Part shown: positions 25,088-33,778 of the stretch, one piece after another
Layout of the letters: each line of letters begins with the position of its first letter
Numbering within the stretch: position 1 is the first letter of the stretch
DNA from: Gemmiger sp. An194
GTDB taxonomy: Bacteria > Bacillota > Clostridia > Oscillospirales > Ruminococcaceae
Reading direction: 5' to 3'
DNA length: 39,705 bases
NCBI RefSeq assembly: GCF_002160145.1
Contig: NZ_NFKA01000025.1
Coordinates: forward strand, 1 to 39,705
Notes under the pieces: generated by a model
Database searches by the model: none
What the model saw: only the letters and a program-made list of their open reading frames with translations
Told to the model about the DNA's origin: nothing
Position numbers and translations under genes: made by a program

Positions 25088-26551
25088 ATGAAAGAAACAG
25101 GAATTCTGCTGGCGGTATCCTCTCTCCCATCCCGCACCGGGGTGGGGGAGCTGGGCCGGCCGGCATATGAGTGGATCGACCTGCTGGCCGGGAACGGGGT
25201 GAGCATCTGGCAGATTCTGCCCCTGAACCCCACCGGTTACGGCAACTCCCCCTATCAGCCCTATTCCTCCTGTGCGGGGGATGAGCTTTATCTGAGCCTG
25301 GAACTGCTGGCACAGCAGGGCCTTTTGCCCGAGGTGCCGGAGTTTGCCGGAGCCAACCCGGGCCGGGTAAACTATGAAGCGGTGCGCGCCTGGAAGGAGC
25401 CGCTGCTGCGTGCCGCCTGTGCCGCCTTTCAGCCGAACGAGGACTACAACGCCTTCGCCCGGCAGGATTGGGTAAAAAGCTACAGCGTGTTCCGGGCCTT
25501 CAAAAAGGCAAACGAGGGCCGCTGCTGGCTGGAATGGCCCCAATGGCAGCGGGACTGGCCGCAGACCCGGCAGGGGGATCTGAGCGAGTTTACCGAAGAG
25601 ATCGCCTACCACAGCTTTTTGCAGTATCAGTTCTTGAATCAGTGGAAGGCTGTGCGGGAATATGCCCATGAAAAGAGCGTGCGCATCATGGGCGACGTGC
25701 CCTTCTATGTGGGGGTGGACTCGGTGGACGTCTGGGCCGGGCGGGAGAACTTCCTGCTGGACGAGGACGGCCACCCCACCTTCATCGCAGGGGTTCCGCC
25801 GGACTATTTCAGCGCCACCGGCCAGCGGTGGGGCAACCCCATCTACAACTGGGATAAGATGCAAAAGGATGGCTTTGCCTTCTGGGTGGAGCGCATCGGC
25901 TACAATCAGAAGCTGTTTGACATCATCCGCATCGACCACTTCCGAGCCTTCGATACCTACTGGAAGATTCCGGCCTCCTGCCCCACTGCAATCGAGGGCG
26001 AGTGGATCGAAGCGCCGGGCTATGCGGTGCTGGACACCCTGTATGAAAAGATTCCGGGGCTGGAGCTGGTGGCGGAGGACCTGGGCGATCTGCGCCCGGA
26101 GGTCCTGGAGCTGCGAGACCACTACCACCTGAAGGGCATGAAGGTTCTGGAATTTGTGCTGGATGCGTCCGGCCGATATGTGCAGGACACCGGTTTGAAC
26201 AAGGCTTGTCAGATCCACTACACCGGCACCCACGACAATGCCACCCTGAAGGAATGGTACGAAAGCCTGCCTGTGGCGCACCGGCGAAAGCTGCGCCGCT
26301 GGCTGAAGCGGCAGGGGTTTGGCACCGGCAGCGTGGTGGAGCGGCTGAACCGCTGTGCGCTGGCAAGCCCGGCAGAATGGACCATCCTGCCCGCACAGGA
26401 TATAATGGAGCTGAACGCCAGTGCCCGCATGAATACCCCCGGCACCGTGGGCTCCCCCAACTGGGAATGGCGGCTGGCCGATTTTGACCGGGTGGCCCGA
26501 GCGCTGCATGCGCTTCGGTCTGCAATTTTACAGCGGAGGAAAGCAAAATGA
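25088..26551 (+). CDS. malQ: 4-alpha-glucanotransferase (amylomaltase, GH77)
   Basis: A 487-residue GH77 enzyme that shuffles alpha-1,4-glucan segments between malto-oligosaccharides, making chains long enough for the phosphorylase. It begins with ETGILLAVSSLPSRTGVG and IWQILPLNPTGYGNSPYQP, both diagnostic. Catalytic residues are visible as Asp283 (IIRIDHFRAF), Glu330 (LVAEDLGDL) and Asp383 (YTGTHDNAT). It follows the phosphorylase by 10 nt, and its stop overlaps the next start by 4 nt (ATGA). Confidence 0.95.
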   Translation: MKETGILLAVSSLPSRTGVGELGRPAYEWIDLLAGNGVSIWQILPLNPTGYGNSPYQPYSSCAGDELYLSLELLAQQGLLPEVPEFAGANPGRVNYEAVRAWKEPLLRAACAAFQPNEDYNAFARQDWVKSYSVFRAFKKANEGRCWLEWPQWQRDWPQTRQGDLSEFTEEIAYHSFLQYQFLNQWKAVREYAHEKSVRIMGDVPFYVGVDSVDVWAGRENFLLDEDGHPTFIAGVPPDYFSATGQRWGNPIYNWDKMQKDGFAFWVERIGYNQKLFDIIRIDHFRAFDTYWKIPASCPTAIEGEWIEAPGYAVLDTLYEKIPGLELVAEDLGDLRPEVLELRDHYHLKGMKVLEFVLDASGRYVQDTGLNKACQIHYTGTHDNATLKEWYESLPVAHRRKLRRWLKRQGFGTGSVVERLNRCALASPAEWTILPAQDIMELNASARMNTPGTVGSPNWEWRLADFDRVARALHALRSAILQRRKAK

Positions 26552-28278
26552 ATTTTGCGGCGGTCTTTCACCGGGCCCAGGCCCCTTACAGCTATGCATT
26601 GAATCCGGACGAGCTGGCTCTGCGTTTGCAGACCGGCCCCGAGGTGGAGCGGGTCTTTTTGCACTGGGGTGACCCCTTCGAGGCGGGTATTCTGGGCGGT
26701 GCGGAGCGCTGGCAAGGCCAGCGGCAGGAGCTTGCCGAGCCACTGCGGCTGGAGCACTGCCTGTGGTGGAATGCCACCATCCGCCCACCCTACAAGCGGT
26801 GCCGCTACTATTTTGAGCTGCATCAGGGCGGCGAGGTCTGGTTCTACGGGGAGGACGGCTTCTGTACTCCGGAGCAAAACCGGCGGGAGGAGCGCCCGGC
26901 GGCGTTCCATCAGCCCTGGATGAACCCGGCGGACATTCCCGCCCCGCCCCAGTGGGTGCAGGATACGGTGTGGTACCAGATCTTCCCGGACCGCTTCTGC
27001 CGCGGTGCGGCCAGCAGCTGCCAGACCCCCTGGCGCACCGGCCCGGTGACCAACGAGGAGCGCTTCGGCGGCGATCTGCCCGGCATCTGTGAAAAGCTGG
27101 ATTATCTGGCCGGGCTGGGCGTAAACGGGCTGTATCTGAACCCCATCTTCGCGGCGGACTCGGTGCACAAATACGATACCCGGGATTACGAGACCGTGGA
27201 CCCGGATTTCGGCACCAATGAAGACCTTGCCCGCCTGGTAAAATCCGCCCACGAGCGGGGCATCCGGGTGATGCTGGACGCGGTGTTCAACCACTGCGGG
27301 GCCAGCTTCGGCCCCTGGCAGGATGTGCTGCAAAAGGGCCCGGCCTCCCGTTACTGGAATTGGTTCATGGTGAATCGCTGGCCCGCCCCGGCCCCTGGTC
27401 GCGACACCCGGGACAGCCGCTATTATTCCTTCGCCTTTGCATCCAATATGCCCAAGCTGAACACAAACGAGCCGGAAGTCATCGAGTATGTCTGCGGCCT
27501 GTGCGAGCGCTGGGTGGGGGAATATGGTGTGGATGCCATCCGCTTCGATGTAGGCAATGAGGTATCCCACCGGCTTTTGAAGGAGCTGCACCGACGGCTG
27601 CGGGCCATCCGGCCAGACGTTTACCTGCTGGGAGAGATCTGGCACGATGCCTCTCCCTGGCTGGAGGGTGACGAGTACGACGCGGTGATGAACTACCCGC
27701 TGCAGCAGGCGGTGAAGGGCTTCTTTGCCTATCCGGACAAAACTGCCCGCATGCTTGCATGGGATCTGTACCGCTGCATGGGCATGTATCGGTGCCAGAC
27801 CGGGCAGGTGATGTTCAATCTGCTGGACTCCCACGACACTGACCGGCTGTTCACCCGGGCGGGCAGTGAGGATGCTTTTTTCCAGCAGCTGGCCATGCTG
27901 TTCACTCTGCCGGGCAGCCCCAGCATCTATTACGGCACCGAGATCGGTCTGCCCGGCGGGCACGATCCGGACTGCCGTCGCTGTATGCCCTGGGATCGGC
28001 TGGACGAGCCGGAAAACAGGGGGCGTATCCGGCAGCTGAAAGAGCTGATCCGGCTGCGGCGTACCCTGCCTGAGCTGCGGGAAAGCGGGCTTTCCTTCAG
28101 GGAAACCGAAGAGGAGAGCCGAAATGTGTATTACCGGCGGGGCGATGTGGAGGTGCTGCTCAACTGTGGTGAAATGCCCTGGCAGCTGCCCGGAGCAGGG
28201 CAGACCCTGTTCTGCCGCGGCCTGCGGGAAAATATCCTCGCTCCCGGTGGTGTGTGCATTCGCCGGATGAGTGAGTGA
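26548..28278 (+). CDS. neopullulanase / maltogenic amylase-like alpha-glycosidase (GH13_20)
   Basis: A 576-residue GH13 enzyme. The N-terminal 110 residues form a CBM34-like domain, and the barrel has DAVFNH (244-249), Asp334 in IRFDVGNEVSH, Glu363 in LLGEIWHD and Asp430 in LLDSHDTDR. The 'DVGNEVSH' block and the early VWYQIFPDRF are typical of the neopullulanase, cyclomaltodextrinase and maltogenic amylase group, which act inside the cell on malto-oligosaccharides, cyclodextrins and pullulan. There is no signal peptide. It overlaps malQ by 4 nt, so translation is probably coupled. The exact substrate is not predictable. Confidence 0.88.
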   Translation: MNFAAVFHRAQAPYSYALNPDELALRLQTGPEVERVFLHWGDPFEAGILGGAERWQGQRQELAEPLRLEHCLWWNATIRPPYKRCRYYFELHQGGEVWFYGEDGFCTPEQNRREERPAAFHQPWMNPADIPAPPQWVQDTVWYQIFPDRFCRGAASSCQTPWRTGPVTNEERFGGDLPGICEKLDYLAGLGVNGLYLNPIFAADSVHKYDTRDYETVDPDFGTNEDLARLVKSAHERGIRVMLDAVFNHCGASFGPWQDVLQKGPASRYWNWFMVNRWPAPAPGRDTRDSRYYSFAFASNMPKLNTNEPEVIEYVCGLCERWVGEYGVDAIRFDVGNEVSHRLLKELHRRLRAIRPDVYLLGEIWHDASPWLEGDEYDAVMNYPLQQAVKGFFAYPDKTARMLAWDLYRCMGMYRCQTGQVMFNLLDSHDTDRLFTRAGSEDAFFQQLAMLFTLPGSPSIYYGTEIGLPGGHDPDCRRCMPWDRLDEPENRGRIRQLKELIRLRRTLPELRESGLSFRETEEESRNVYYRRGDVEVLLNCGEMPWQLPGAGQTLFCRGLRENILAPGGVCIRRMSE

Positions 28279-28297
28279 AACAGACGGGAGGAAAGCG

Positions 28298-29053
28298 ATG
28301 GAAACGATCCGCGCGGTGGTATTTGATCTGTATGGCACCCTGATTCGCATTCACACCGATGAGGAGGATTTGGAGCGGGTCTGGAAACCGCTGACCTTCT
28401 ATTACGGCTACCATGGGGCAAAGTATAGCAGCCCCGACCAGCTGCGCCGGGCCTACCGGGCCGAGGTGCGCCGCCGCCAGCGTGCGGTGGATGCACGCTT
28501 TGGCCCCGGCTGCGGTGAGGTGGCACTGGAGCAGGTGCTGGAAGCCTTGTTCCGCAAAAAGGGCGCGCCTTGGGTGACCGGCGAGATGGTACGCGGCGCG
28601 GGCATGCTGCTGCGGGTCTCTTCCACCGATCAGGCTGAGCTGTACCCCGGTGTGCACCAGATGCTGGACACTCTGCGCTGCGCAGGGAAAAAGGTGTGCC
28701 TTCTGTCCAATGCTCAGTGGCTGTTCACCTGGCCGGAGATGACCATGCTGGAGCTGTGCGGCCGATTTGACCGGATCTTCCTCTCCTCTGACTGGGGTGT
28801 AAAGAAGCCCTCGCCGAATTATTTCAATCTGGTGCTTCAGGAATGCGGATGCCCACCCGATCAGGTGATGATGGTGGGCAACAGCATCCACGACGACGTC
28901 GAGCCCGCCCGGGCGCTGGGCATGCGCACCTGCTTTTTGAATACCGACGGCTTGAACGAAGCACCGGAATGCGACCTTGTCTGCGAAGGCGCGGATTACG
29001 AAAAACTGTTGCAAATGATACTGCCCGGCGCTGCATCGGACGGCGCGCGGTAA
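28298..29053 (+). CDS. HAD family hydrolase (DxYGT-type)
   Basis: A 251-residue haloacid dehalogenase-superfamily protein. Motif I is FDLYGTL with nucleophile Asp10; the usual second Asp (general acid in phosphatases) is Tyr, as in the dehalogenase-type subgroup. Motif II is CLLSNA, motif III GVKKPSP and motif IV VGNSIHDDV. The position between two amylolytic genes suggests a sugar-phosphate or housekeeping substrate, but this is inference. I chose the ATG at 28298, preceded by GGGAGG; the GTG at 28271 overlaps the previous gene's end. Confidence 0.8.
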   Translation: METIRAVVFDLYGTLIRIHTDEEDLERVWKPLTFYYGYHGAKYSSPDQLRRAYRAEVRRRQRAVDARFGPGCGEVALEQVLEALFRKKGAPWVTGEMVRGAGMLLRVSSTDQAELYPGVHQMLDTLRCAGKKVCLLSNAQWLFTWPEMTMLELCGRFDRIFLSSDWGVKKPSPNYFNLVLQECGCPPDQVMMVGNSIHDDVEPARALGMRTCFLNTDGLNEAPECDLVCEGADYEKLLQMILPGAASDGAR

Positions 29054-29065
29054 GGAGGAATCACA

Positions 29066-30694
29066 ATGCTGGATAAAACAAAAAAGGACTGGTGGAAATC
29101 CGCCGTTGCCTACCAGATCTATCCCAAGAGCTTCCAGGATACCACCGGAAGCGGTGTGGGCGATCTGCAGGGCATCATCAGGCGGCTGGACTATCTGCAA
29201 ACGCTGGGCATCGACGTGATCTGGCTGTCGCCGGTATGCGCCTCCCCACAGGTGGACAACGGTTATGATATTTCGGATTATCGGGCTATTGATCCCATGT
29301 TCGGCGATCTTGCGGATATGCGCCAGCTGATTCAGGAGGGCAAAAAGCGGGGCATCGGCATCATGATGGATCTGGTGCTGAATCACAGCTCCGATCAGCA
29401 CCGCTGGTTTTTGCAGGCAAAGACCAGCCGGGACAATCCCTATCATGACTATTACGTCTGGCGGGACGGGACCCCCGACCAGTTCCCCAACGACATGCAG
29501 GCGGTATTCGGTGGCCCGGCCTGGGAGTGGGTACCGGAGGTGGGGCAGTATTACTTCCACCAGTTTGCACCCCAGCAGCCGGACCTGAACTGGGAAAACC
29601 CGGCCCTGCGCCGCGAAATCTACGACATGATCCTGTGGTGGATGGAGCAGGGGGTGGAGGGCTTCCGGCTGGATGTGATTGACCAGATCGCCAAGGAACC
29701 GGACAAGAAAATCACCAACAACGGCCCCCGGCTGCATGAGTTTTTGCGGGAGCTGAGCGCCGAAACATTCCAGAAGGGCTGTCTTGTTACTGTGGGCGAA
29801 GCCTGGGGTGCGGACATCCCCCGGGCAAAGCTGTACAGTGCGCCGGACGGCAGCGAGCTTTCCATGGTATTCCAGTTTGAGCAGATGGTGCTGGACCAGC
29901 AGCCCGGCAAGGACAAATGGGACCTGGCGCCGCTGCCCTTTGTGAAGATGAAGCAGAGCTACGCCCGCTGGCAGCAGGGGCTGCACGGCTGTGGCTGGAA
30001 CAGTCTGTTTCTGAATAACCACGACCTGCCCCGCATCGTTTCCCGCTGGGGTGACGACGGGGAATACCGGGTGCAGTCCGCAAAATTGCTGGCCACCATG
30101 CTGCATGGCATGCAGGGCACACCGTACATTTATCAGGGCGAAGAGCTGGGCATGACCAACGTTCGCCTGCCGCTGGAGCAGTATCAGGATGTGGAGATCC
30201 ACAACATGTACAAAAAGCGACTGGCCGAGGGTTACCCGGAAGAAGAGATTCTGCGCTCCATCTACGCCAAAGGGCGGGACAACGCCCGTACCCCCATGCA
30301 GTGGAATGGTCAGGAGAATGCCGGCTTTACCACCGGCACGCCCTGGCTGCCGGTGAACCCGAACTATACGATCATCAATGCAGAGGCTGCTCTGGCGGAC
30401 CCGGATTCGGTGTTCTGGTATTACAAAAAGCTGATCGCCCTGCGCAAGGAATATCCGGTGTTTGTGGAAGGCGATTTCACCCTGCTGGAGGAAGAGCATC
30501 CCAGCCTGTTTGTCTACCGGCGCAGCACCGAAAATGAGCAGATTCTGGTGGTATGTAATTTCTCGGGGACGGATGTGTCCTGGAATCTGCCGGCCGATTG
30601 GAATACAGCCGAGATGCTGATCGGCAATTACCCCGACCGGATGCAGAGCGTTCTGCGCCCCTGGGAGGCAATGATCCTGCACCGCGTTTTGTAA
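29066..30694 (+). CDS. oligo-1,6-glucosidase / alpha-glucosidase (GH13_31)
   Basis: A 542-residue GH13 enzyme beginning WWKSAVAYQIYPKSFQDTTG, the hallmark of the oligo-1,6-glucosidase subfamily. Catalytic residues are Asp203 (GFRLDVID), Glu245 (TVGEAWG) and Asp320 (FLNNHDLPR). The Val after the nucleophile is the residue associated with cleavage of alpha-1,6 bonds in isomaltases, whereas maltases often have Thr or Ala there, so isomaltose or panose-type products are likely substrates. Trehalose-6-phosphate hydrolase is a related alternative. It is cytoplasmic, 12 nt after the HAD gene with TAAGGAGG before its ATG, and a terminator follows. Confidence 0.88.
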   Translation: MLDKTKKDWWKSAVAYQIYPKSFQDTTGSGVGDLQGIIRRLDYLQTLGIDVIWLSPVCASPQVDNGYDISDYRAIDPMFGDLADMRQLIQEGKKRGIGIMMDLVLNHSSDQHRWFLQAKTSRDNPYHDYYVWRDGTPDQFPNDMQAVFGGPAWEWVPEVGQYYFHQFAPQQPDLNWENPALRREIYDMILWWMEQGVEGFRLDVIDQIAKEPDKKITNNGPRLHEFLRELSAETFQKGCLVTVGEAWGADIPRAKLYSAPDGSELSMVFQFEQMVLDQQPGKDKWDLAPLPFVKMKQSYARWQQGLHGCGWNSLFLNNHDLPRIVSRWGDDGEYRVQSAKLLATMLHGMQGTPYIYQGEELGMTNVRLPLEQYQDVEIHNMYKKRLAEGYPEEEILRSIYAKGRDNARTPMQWNGQENAGFTTGTPWLPVNPNYTIINAEAALADPDSVFWYYKKLIALRKEYPVFVEGDFTLLEEEHPSLFVYRRSTENEQILVVCNFSGTDVSWNLPADWNTAEMLIGNYPDRMQSVLRPWEAMILHRVL

Positions 30695-30725
30695 AAAGAG
30701 CATCCCGGGATTGGAGAGGGTTCGG

Positions 30726-30754
30726 AAAAGGCGGCACTTGTTGTGCCGCCTTTT
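30726..30754 (+). terminator. terminator of the alpha-glucan operon
   Basis: AAAAGGCGGCAC (30726-30737) pairs perfectly with GTGCCGCCTTTT (30743-30754) around a 5-nt loop, followed by ATTTTTG. It lies 32 nt after the last operon gene. Confidence 0.9.
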
Positions 30755-30843
30755 ATTTTTGATTCGTTGAACCGATAACGCTGTTTGAGGCTTCTGTCGT
30801 TAAGTACATCCGAAATAGGGCCGAAGGGGGACGCGAAAAGCTT

Positions 30844-30871
30844 TTGCCGCTCCCTGTTATGGTGCTATAAT
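30844..30871 (+). promoter_or_regulatory. promoter of the acetyltransferase gene pair
   Basis: TTGCCG (30844-30849) and consensus TATAAT (30866-30871) are 16 nt apart, about 80 nt before the ATG. Confidence 0.6.
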
Positions 30872-30953
30872 AAGAAAAATAAAAAAGTGTGCGGCCCGAT
30901 AAAAAAGGGCAAAATGGCCCAAGCAGCGGGGAATAGAAAGGAGACTGTGGGAA

Positions 30954-31550
30954 ATGACAGAACGGAAAAAGATGCAGGAAGGCCTGCTGTATGATGCAAA
31001 TTACGATGAAGAATTACTGGAAGAACGCATACGCTGCAAGGACCTGTGCTTTGCATACAACCAGCTGCGGCCCTCGTTTGTCGATGAACAGGAGAAAATC
31101 ATTCGCCAGTTGTTCGGCAAAACCGGCGAGCGGTTTTGCATCACCGCGCCCTTCTGGTGCGACTACGGGTGGAACATTGAAATTGGCGAGGATTTTTACA
31201 CCAACCACAACTGCACCATTCTGGACGGGGCAAAGGTGACCTTCGGGGATCATGTGTTCATTGCGCCGAATTGCGTCTTTTCCACCGCAGGGCATCCGCT
31301 GGATGCAGAGCAGCGCAATCAGGGGCTGGAATATGCCTATCCCATCACGGTGGGGGACAATGTGTGGATCGGTGCGTCCGTGACGGTGCTGCCCGGCGTG
31401 ACCATCGGCAGCAACACGGTGATTGGCGCGGGAAGCGTTGTCAACCGGGATATTCCGGATGGTGTGGTAGCCGTGGGCAATCCCTGCCGGGTGCTGCGGG
31501 AAATCACCGAAGAGGATAAGAAGAAATACTGGAAAGGGGAAAACAAATGA
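30954..31550 (+). CDS. sugar O-acetyltransferase (maltose/galactoside type)
   Basis: A 198-residue left-handed beta-helix acetyltransferase of the Maa/LacA group. The N-terminal helical 'maltose acetyltransferase' cap (KKMQEGLLYDANYDEELL) is present, followed by hexapeptide repeats (IEIGEDFYTNHNCTILDG, ITVGDNVWIGASVTVLPGV). The catalytic His is His114 in STAGHPLDAE. It uses acetyl-CoA to acetylate sugars such as maltose, glucose or galactosides, possibly to dispose of non-metabolised sugars. AAGGAG lies upstream of the ATG. Its stop overlaps the next gene by 4 nt (ATGA). Which sugar it prefers cannot be told. Confidence 0.9.
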   Translation: MTERKKMQEGLLYDANYDEELLEERIRCKDLCFAYNQLRPSFVDEQEKIIRQLFGKTGERFCITAPFWCDYGWNIEIGEDFYTNHNCTILDGAKVTFGDHVFIAPNCVFSTAGHPLDAEQRNQGLEYAYPITVGDNVWIGASVTVLPGVTIGSNTVIGAGSVVNRDIPDGVVAVGNPCRVLREITEEDKKKYWKGENK

Positions 31551-32164
31551 AGTTTGATGTAAATGCTTTGCAATGGACACGGCAGCCGGAGAACAGTGTG
31601 ATTGCCCCGGACCGGATTGAAATCGTTACCAAACCGCATACCGATTTGTGGCAGAGAACCTACTACCATTTCCGGAACGACAACGCCCCGGTGTTGCAGA
31701 TGTCCACTGCGGAGAATTTCTTTTCCTTTGTGGTGAAAACGGAATTTTCCGAGAGTCATCATCGTTTTGACCAGTGTGGCGTGGTGCTGTATCTGGACAG
31801 TGAAAACTGGCTGAAGGCCTCCATTGAATACGAAAACGAGAGCTTCCAGCACCTGGGCAGTGTTGTCACCAACCACGGCTATTCGGACTGGGCTACCACC
31901 GAGATCGCCGCCAGCGTAAAATCCATGTGGTACCGCCTAAGCCGCCGGGAAGACGATTTCTGCATCGAGTGTTCGGAGGACGGCGAGGTGTTCCATCAGA
32001 TGCGCGTCTGCCACCTGCACGAAGCGAAGGGCGAAATTCGGTTCGGCGTATATGCCTGCAGCCCGGAGGACTCTTCTTTCCGTGCAGTTTTCACGAACAT
32101 GGAGCTGACCGAATGCAAATGGCTGGCTCACGATGGGCAGGCGCCGGACGAAGTTGAAGAATAA
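31547..32164 (+). CDS. DUF1349 domain protein
   Basis: A 205-residue protein with the DUF1349 pattern: TKPHTDLWQRTYYHF, a central 'FDQCGVVLYLDSENWLKASIE' strand region (about residues 76-96) and 'MWYRLSRREDDFCIECSEDG' near 126-145. The fold is a concanavalin-like beta-sandwich, often sugar-associated. In yeast a related protein was named 'regulation of enolase 1', but the molecular function is unproven. It has no signal peptide. The 4-nt overlap with the acetyltransferase gene argues for a shared role. Confidence 0.8.
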   Translation: MKFDVNALQWTRQPENSVIAPDRIEIVTKPHTDLWQRTYYHFRNDNAPVLQMSTAENFFSFVVKTEFSESHHRFDQCGVVLYLDSENWLKASIEYENESFQHLGSVVTNHGYSDWATTEIAASVKSMWYRLSRREDDFCIECSEDGEVFHQMRVCHLHEAKGEIRFGVYACSPEDSSFRAVFTNMELTECKWLAHDGQAPDEVEE

Positions 32165-32218
32165 CTGCACAGCAGTCCGCTTGAAAAGGGAGAAGAACTC
32201 GCTGTGCACAAAATAAAG

Positions 32219-32274
32219 AAAGAGCTGATAACACACAAGTAATGTTGTTCTTGTGTGTTGCCGGCTCTTTTTGC
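32219..32274. terminator. bidirectional terminator
   Basis: AACACACAAG (32230-32239) pairs with CTTGTGTGTT (32250-32259), flanked by an outer AAAGAGC/GCTCTTT stem (32219-32225 with 32264-32270), and T-runs on both strands. It separates the convergent DUF1349 and ABC permease genes. Confidence 0.8.
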
Positions 32275-32291
32275 AGGTTTATGAAATGGGA

Positions 32292-32927
32292 TTAAAACTC
32301 TTTGCTCTTGTGAATCTTCACAGAAACAAAATAGGAGATAAAGAAGAGGAGAATTGCAGCAACGGTCCCGGCCGCTTCCACCAGCGGATGCCGCATATTC
32401 ATACCGCCGGTCCATTTGGAAAGGACTGCGGCGAGCAGCAGCTGCATTCCAATCGCGCCGAATGTGGATAAAAGCAGGATCAGCTCGTTTTTCTCGGTGC
32501 CAAGCTTTAAAACGAGCGGGTACATGACAGCGATGGAAAAGAAGGATAAGGTAAGCCCGACCTCAAAACCGCGAAACAAGGTGGACAGACTCATGGAATG
32601 CCCGCTGATGAGCGAGAACAGAATGGTGACGGTACCCATGAGAATGCCCAGAAGAAGCAAAAGCACAATGGAAATGTACTTTGCCAGAACCAGAGTACTT
32701 CTGCTGACCGGAAGAGTAATTTCATATTTGCTCCATTTGGAGATCTCGTCCGCCCGTAGAGAGGTTCCGATATTCACGACGAACAGAAAAATCTGAACAG
32801 CGATGATGAACTGGGTGGCTGCAGGGCTGATGAACAGGGAAGAAACCGCCAGAAAAGCAGACAAAGCAAACGCCAGAATGATGTTACTCTCCATGGAATA
32901 GAGATTGTTTCGAATGAGCCCTCTCAT
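32292..32927 (-). CDS. ABC-2 type transporter permease
   Basis: A 211-residue membrane protein with about six hydrophobic segments. It starts MRGLIRNNLYSMESNI and contains the 'SKWSKYEITLPVSRSTLVLAKYI' loop (about residues 64-86) common to small ABC-2 export permeases of GntR-controlled operons in Firmicutes. It overlaps the ATPase gene by 4 nt (ATGA). The transported molecule is unknown; peptide antibiotics or lipids are common for this class. Confidence 0.85.
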   Translation of the reverse strand: MRGLIRNNLYSMESNIILAFALSAFLAVSSLFISPAATQFIIAVQIFLFVVNIGTSLRADEISKWSKYEITLPVSRSTLVLAKYISIVLLLLLGILMGTVTILFSLISGHSMSLSTLFRGFEVGLTLSFFSIAVMYPLVLKLGTEKNELILLLSTFGAIGMQLLLAAVLSKWTGGMNMRHPLVEAAGTVAAILLFFISYFVSVKIHKSKEF

Positions 32928-33778
32928 GCGGCCTCTCCTTTCACGTAAAGAAGCATGATTTCGTCAATGGAAGCGGGAACAACCAGTGCCTTTGGATACT
33001 TTTTCTGAATTTTGTCCCGGTCGGCAACCAGTGCCTGCCACTCATAATCCATCTTCCGGCAGACGATGAGATCCGCCTTGTCCAGTGCATCGAATTGCGC
33101 CGCGCCGCATTTGAGAATTCCGTACTGTTCGATCAGTTCATCCTTGGGTTTGGAAAACACGACTCTGCCCTTGTGAAGAAACACGATGTAATCGGCGATC
33201 TTTTCCAGATCACTGGTAATGTGCGAGGAAACCAGAATGGAATGGGTTTCGTCCTGCACAAACTCCAAAAGCAGATCCAGAATATCGTCACGTACCACCG
33301 GGTCGAGACCGCTGGTTGCTTCGTCCAGAATCAGCAGCCGGGAATCGTGCGACAGAGCAACGGCAATTGCCAGCTTCATTTTCATTCCCTTGGAAAACTG
33401 CTTGACGGGTTTGTTGGCCGGCACAGAGAACTTCTCCAAAAGCTTCAGAAAGGTCCCGTCGTTCCAGGAACGGTAAATGTCCCGCATCACATGGCTGATC
33501 TTGCGAGGAGACAGATTTTCCGGAAAATTGTTGCCGTCAAATACCACACCGATCTGCTCCCGGGTCTCGTGATCAAGTTTTTCCTTACCCAGAACGGAGA
33601 CACTGCCGGACTCTGTTTGAATCAGGCCCAATGCGGCGCTGATGGTGGTGCTTTTTCCGGCACCGTTCTCACCGATCAGCCCCACAATGGAGCCCCGGGG
33701 AACGGAAAAGGAAACGCCATCCAGTACAAAATCCGGATAGGTTTTCTTCAAGCCTGAAATGGTCAATGCGTCGGTCAT
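32924..33778 (-). CDS. ABC transporter ATP-binding protein (YtrB-like)
   Basis: A 284-residue ATPase with Walker A GENGAGKST (about residues 37-45), signature FSKGMKMKL, Walker B LLILDEATSGLDP and the H-loop His in VSSHIT. The longer C-terminal extension after residue 215 is typical of exporters of the YtrB type. It is the middle gene of a regulator-ATPase-permease operon, overlapping both neighbours by 4 nt, so stoichiometry is probably set by translational coupling. Confidence 0.92.
   Translation of the reverse strand: MTDALTISGLKKTYPDFVLDGVSFSVPRGSIVGLIGENGAGKSTTISAALGLIQTESGSVSVLGKEKLDHETREQIGVVFDGNNFPENLSPRKISHVMRDIYRSWNDGTFLKLLEKFSVPANKPVKQFSKGMKMKLAIAVALSHDSRLLILDEATSGLDPVVRDDILDLLLEFVQDETHSILVSSHITSDLEKIADYIVFLHKGRVVFSKPKDELIEQYGILKCGAAQFDALDKADLIVCRKMDYEWQALVADRDKIQKKYPKALVVPASIDEIMLLYVKGEAA

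Noticed and set aside
22651-30703. Further long minus-strand frames (up to about 860 codons) opposite glgP, malQ and the GH13 genes
   Set aside because: Same cause as above; the plus-strand genes have clear catalytic motifs, ribosome sites and tight spacing.
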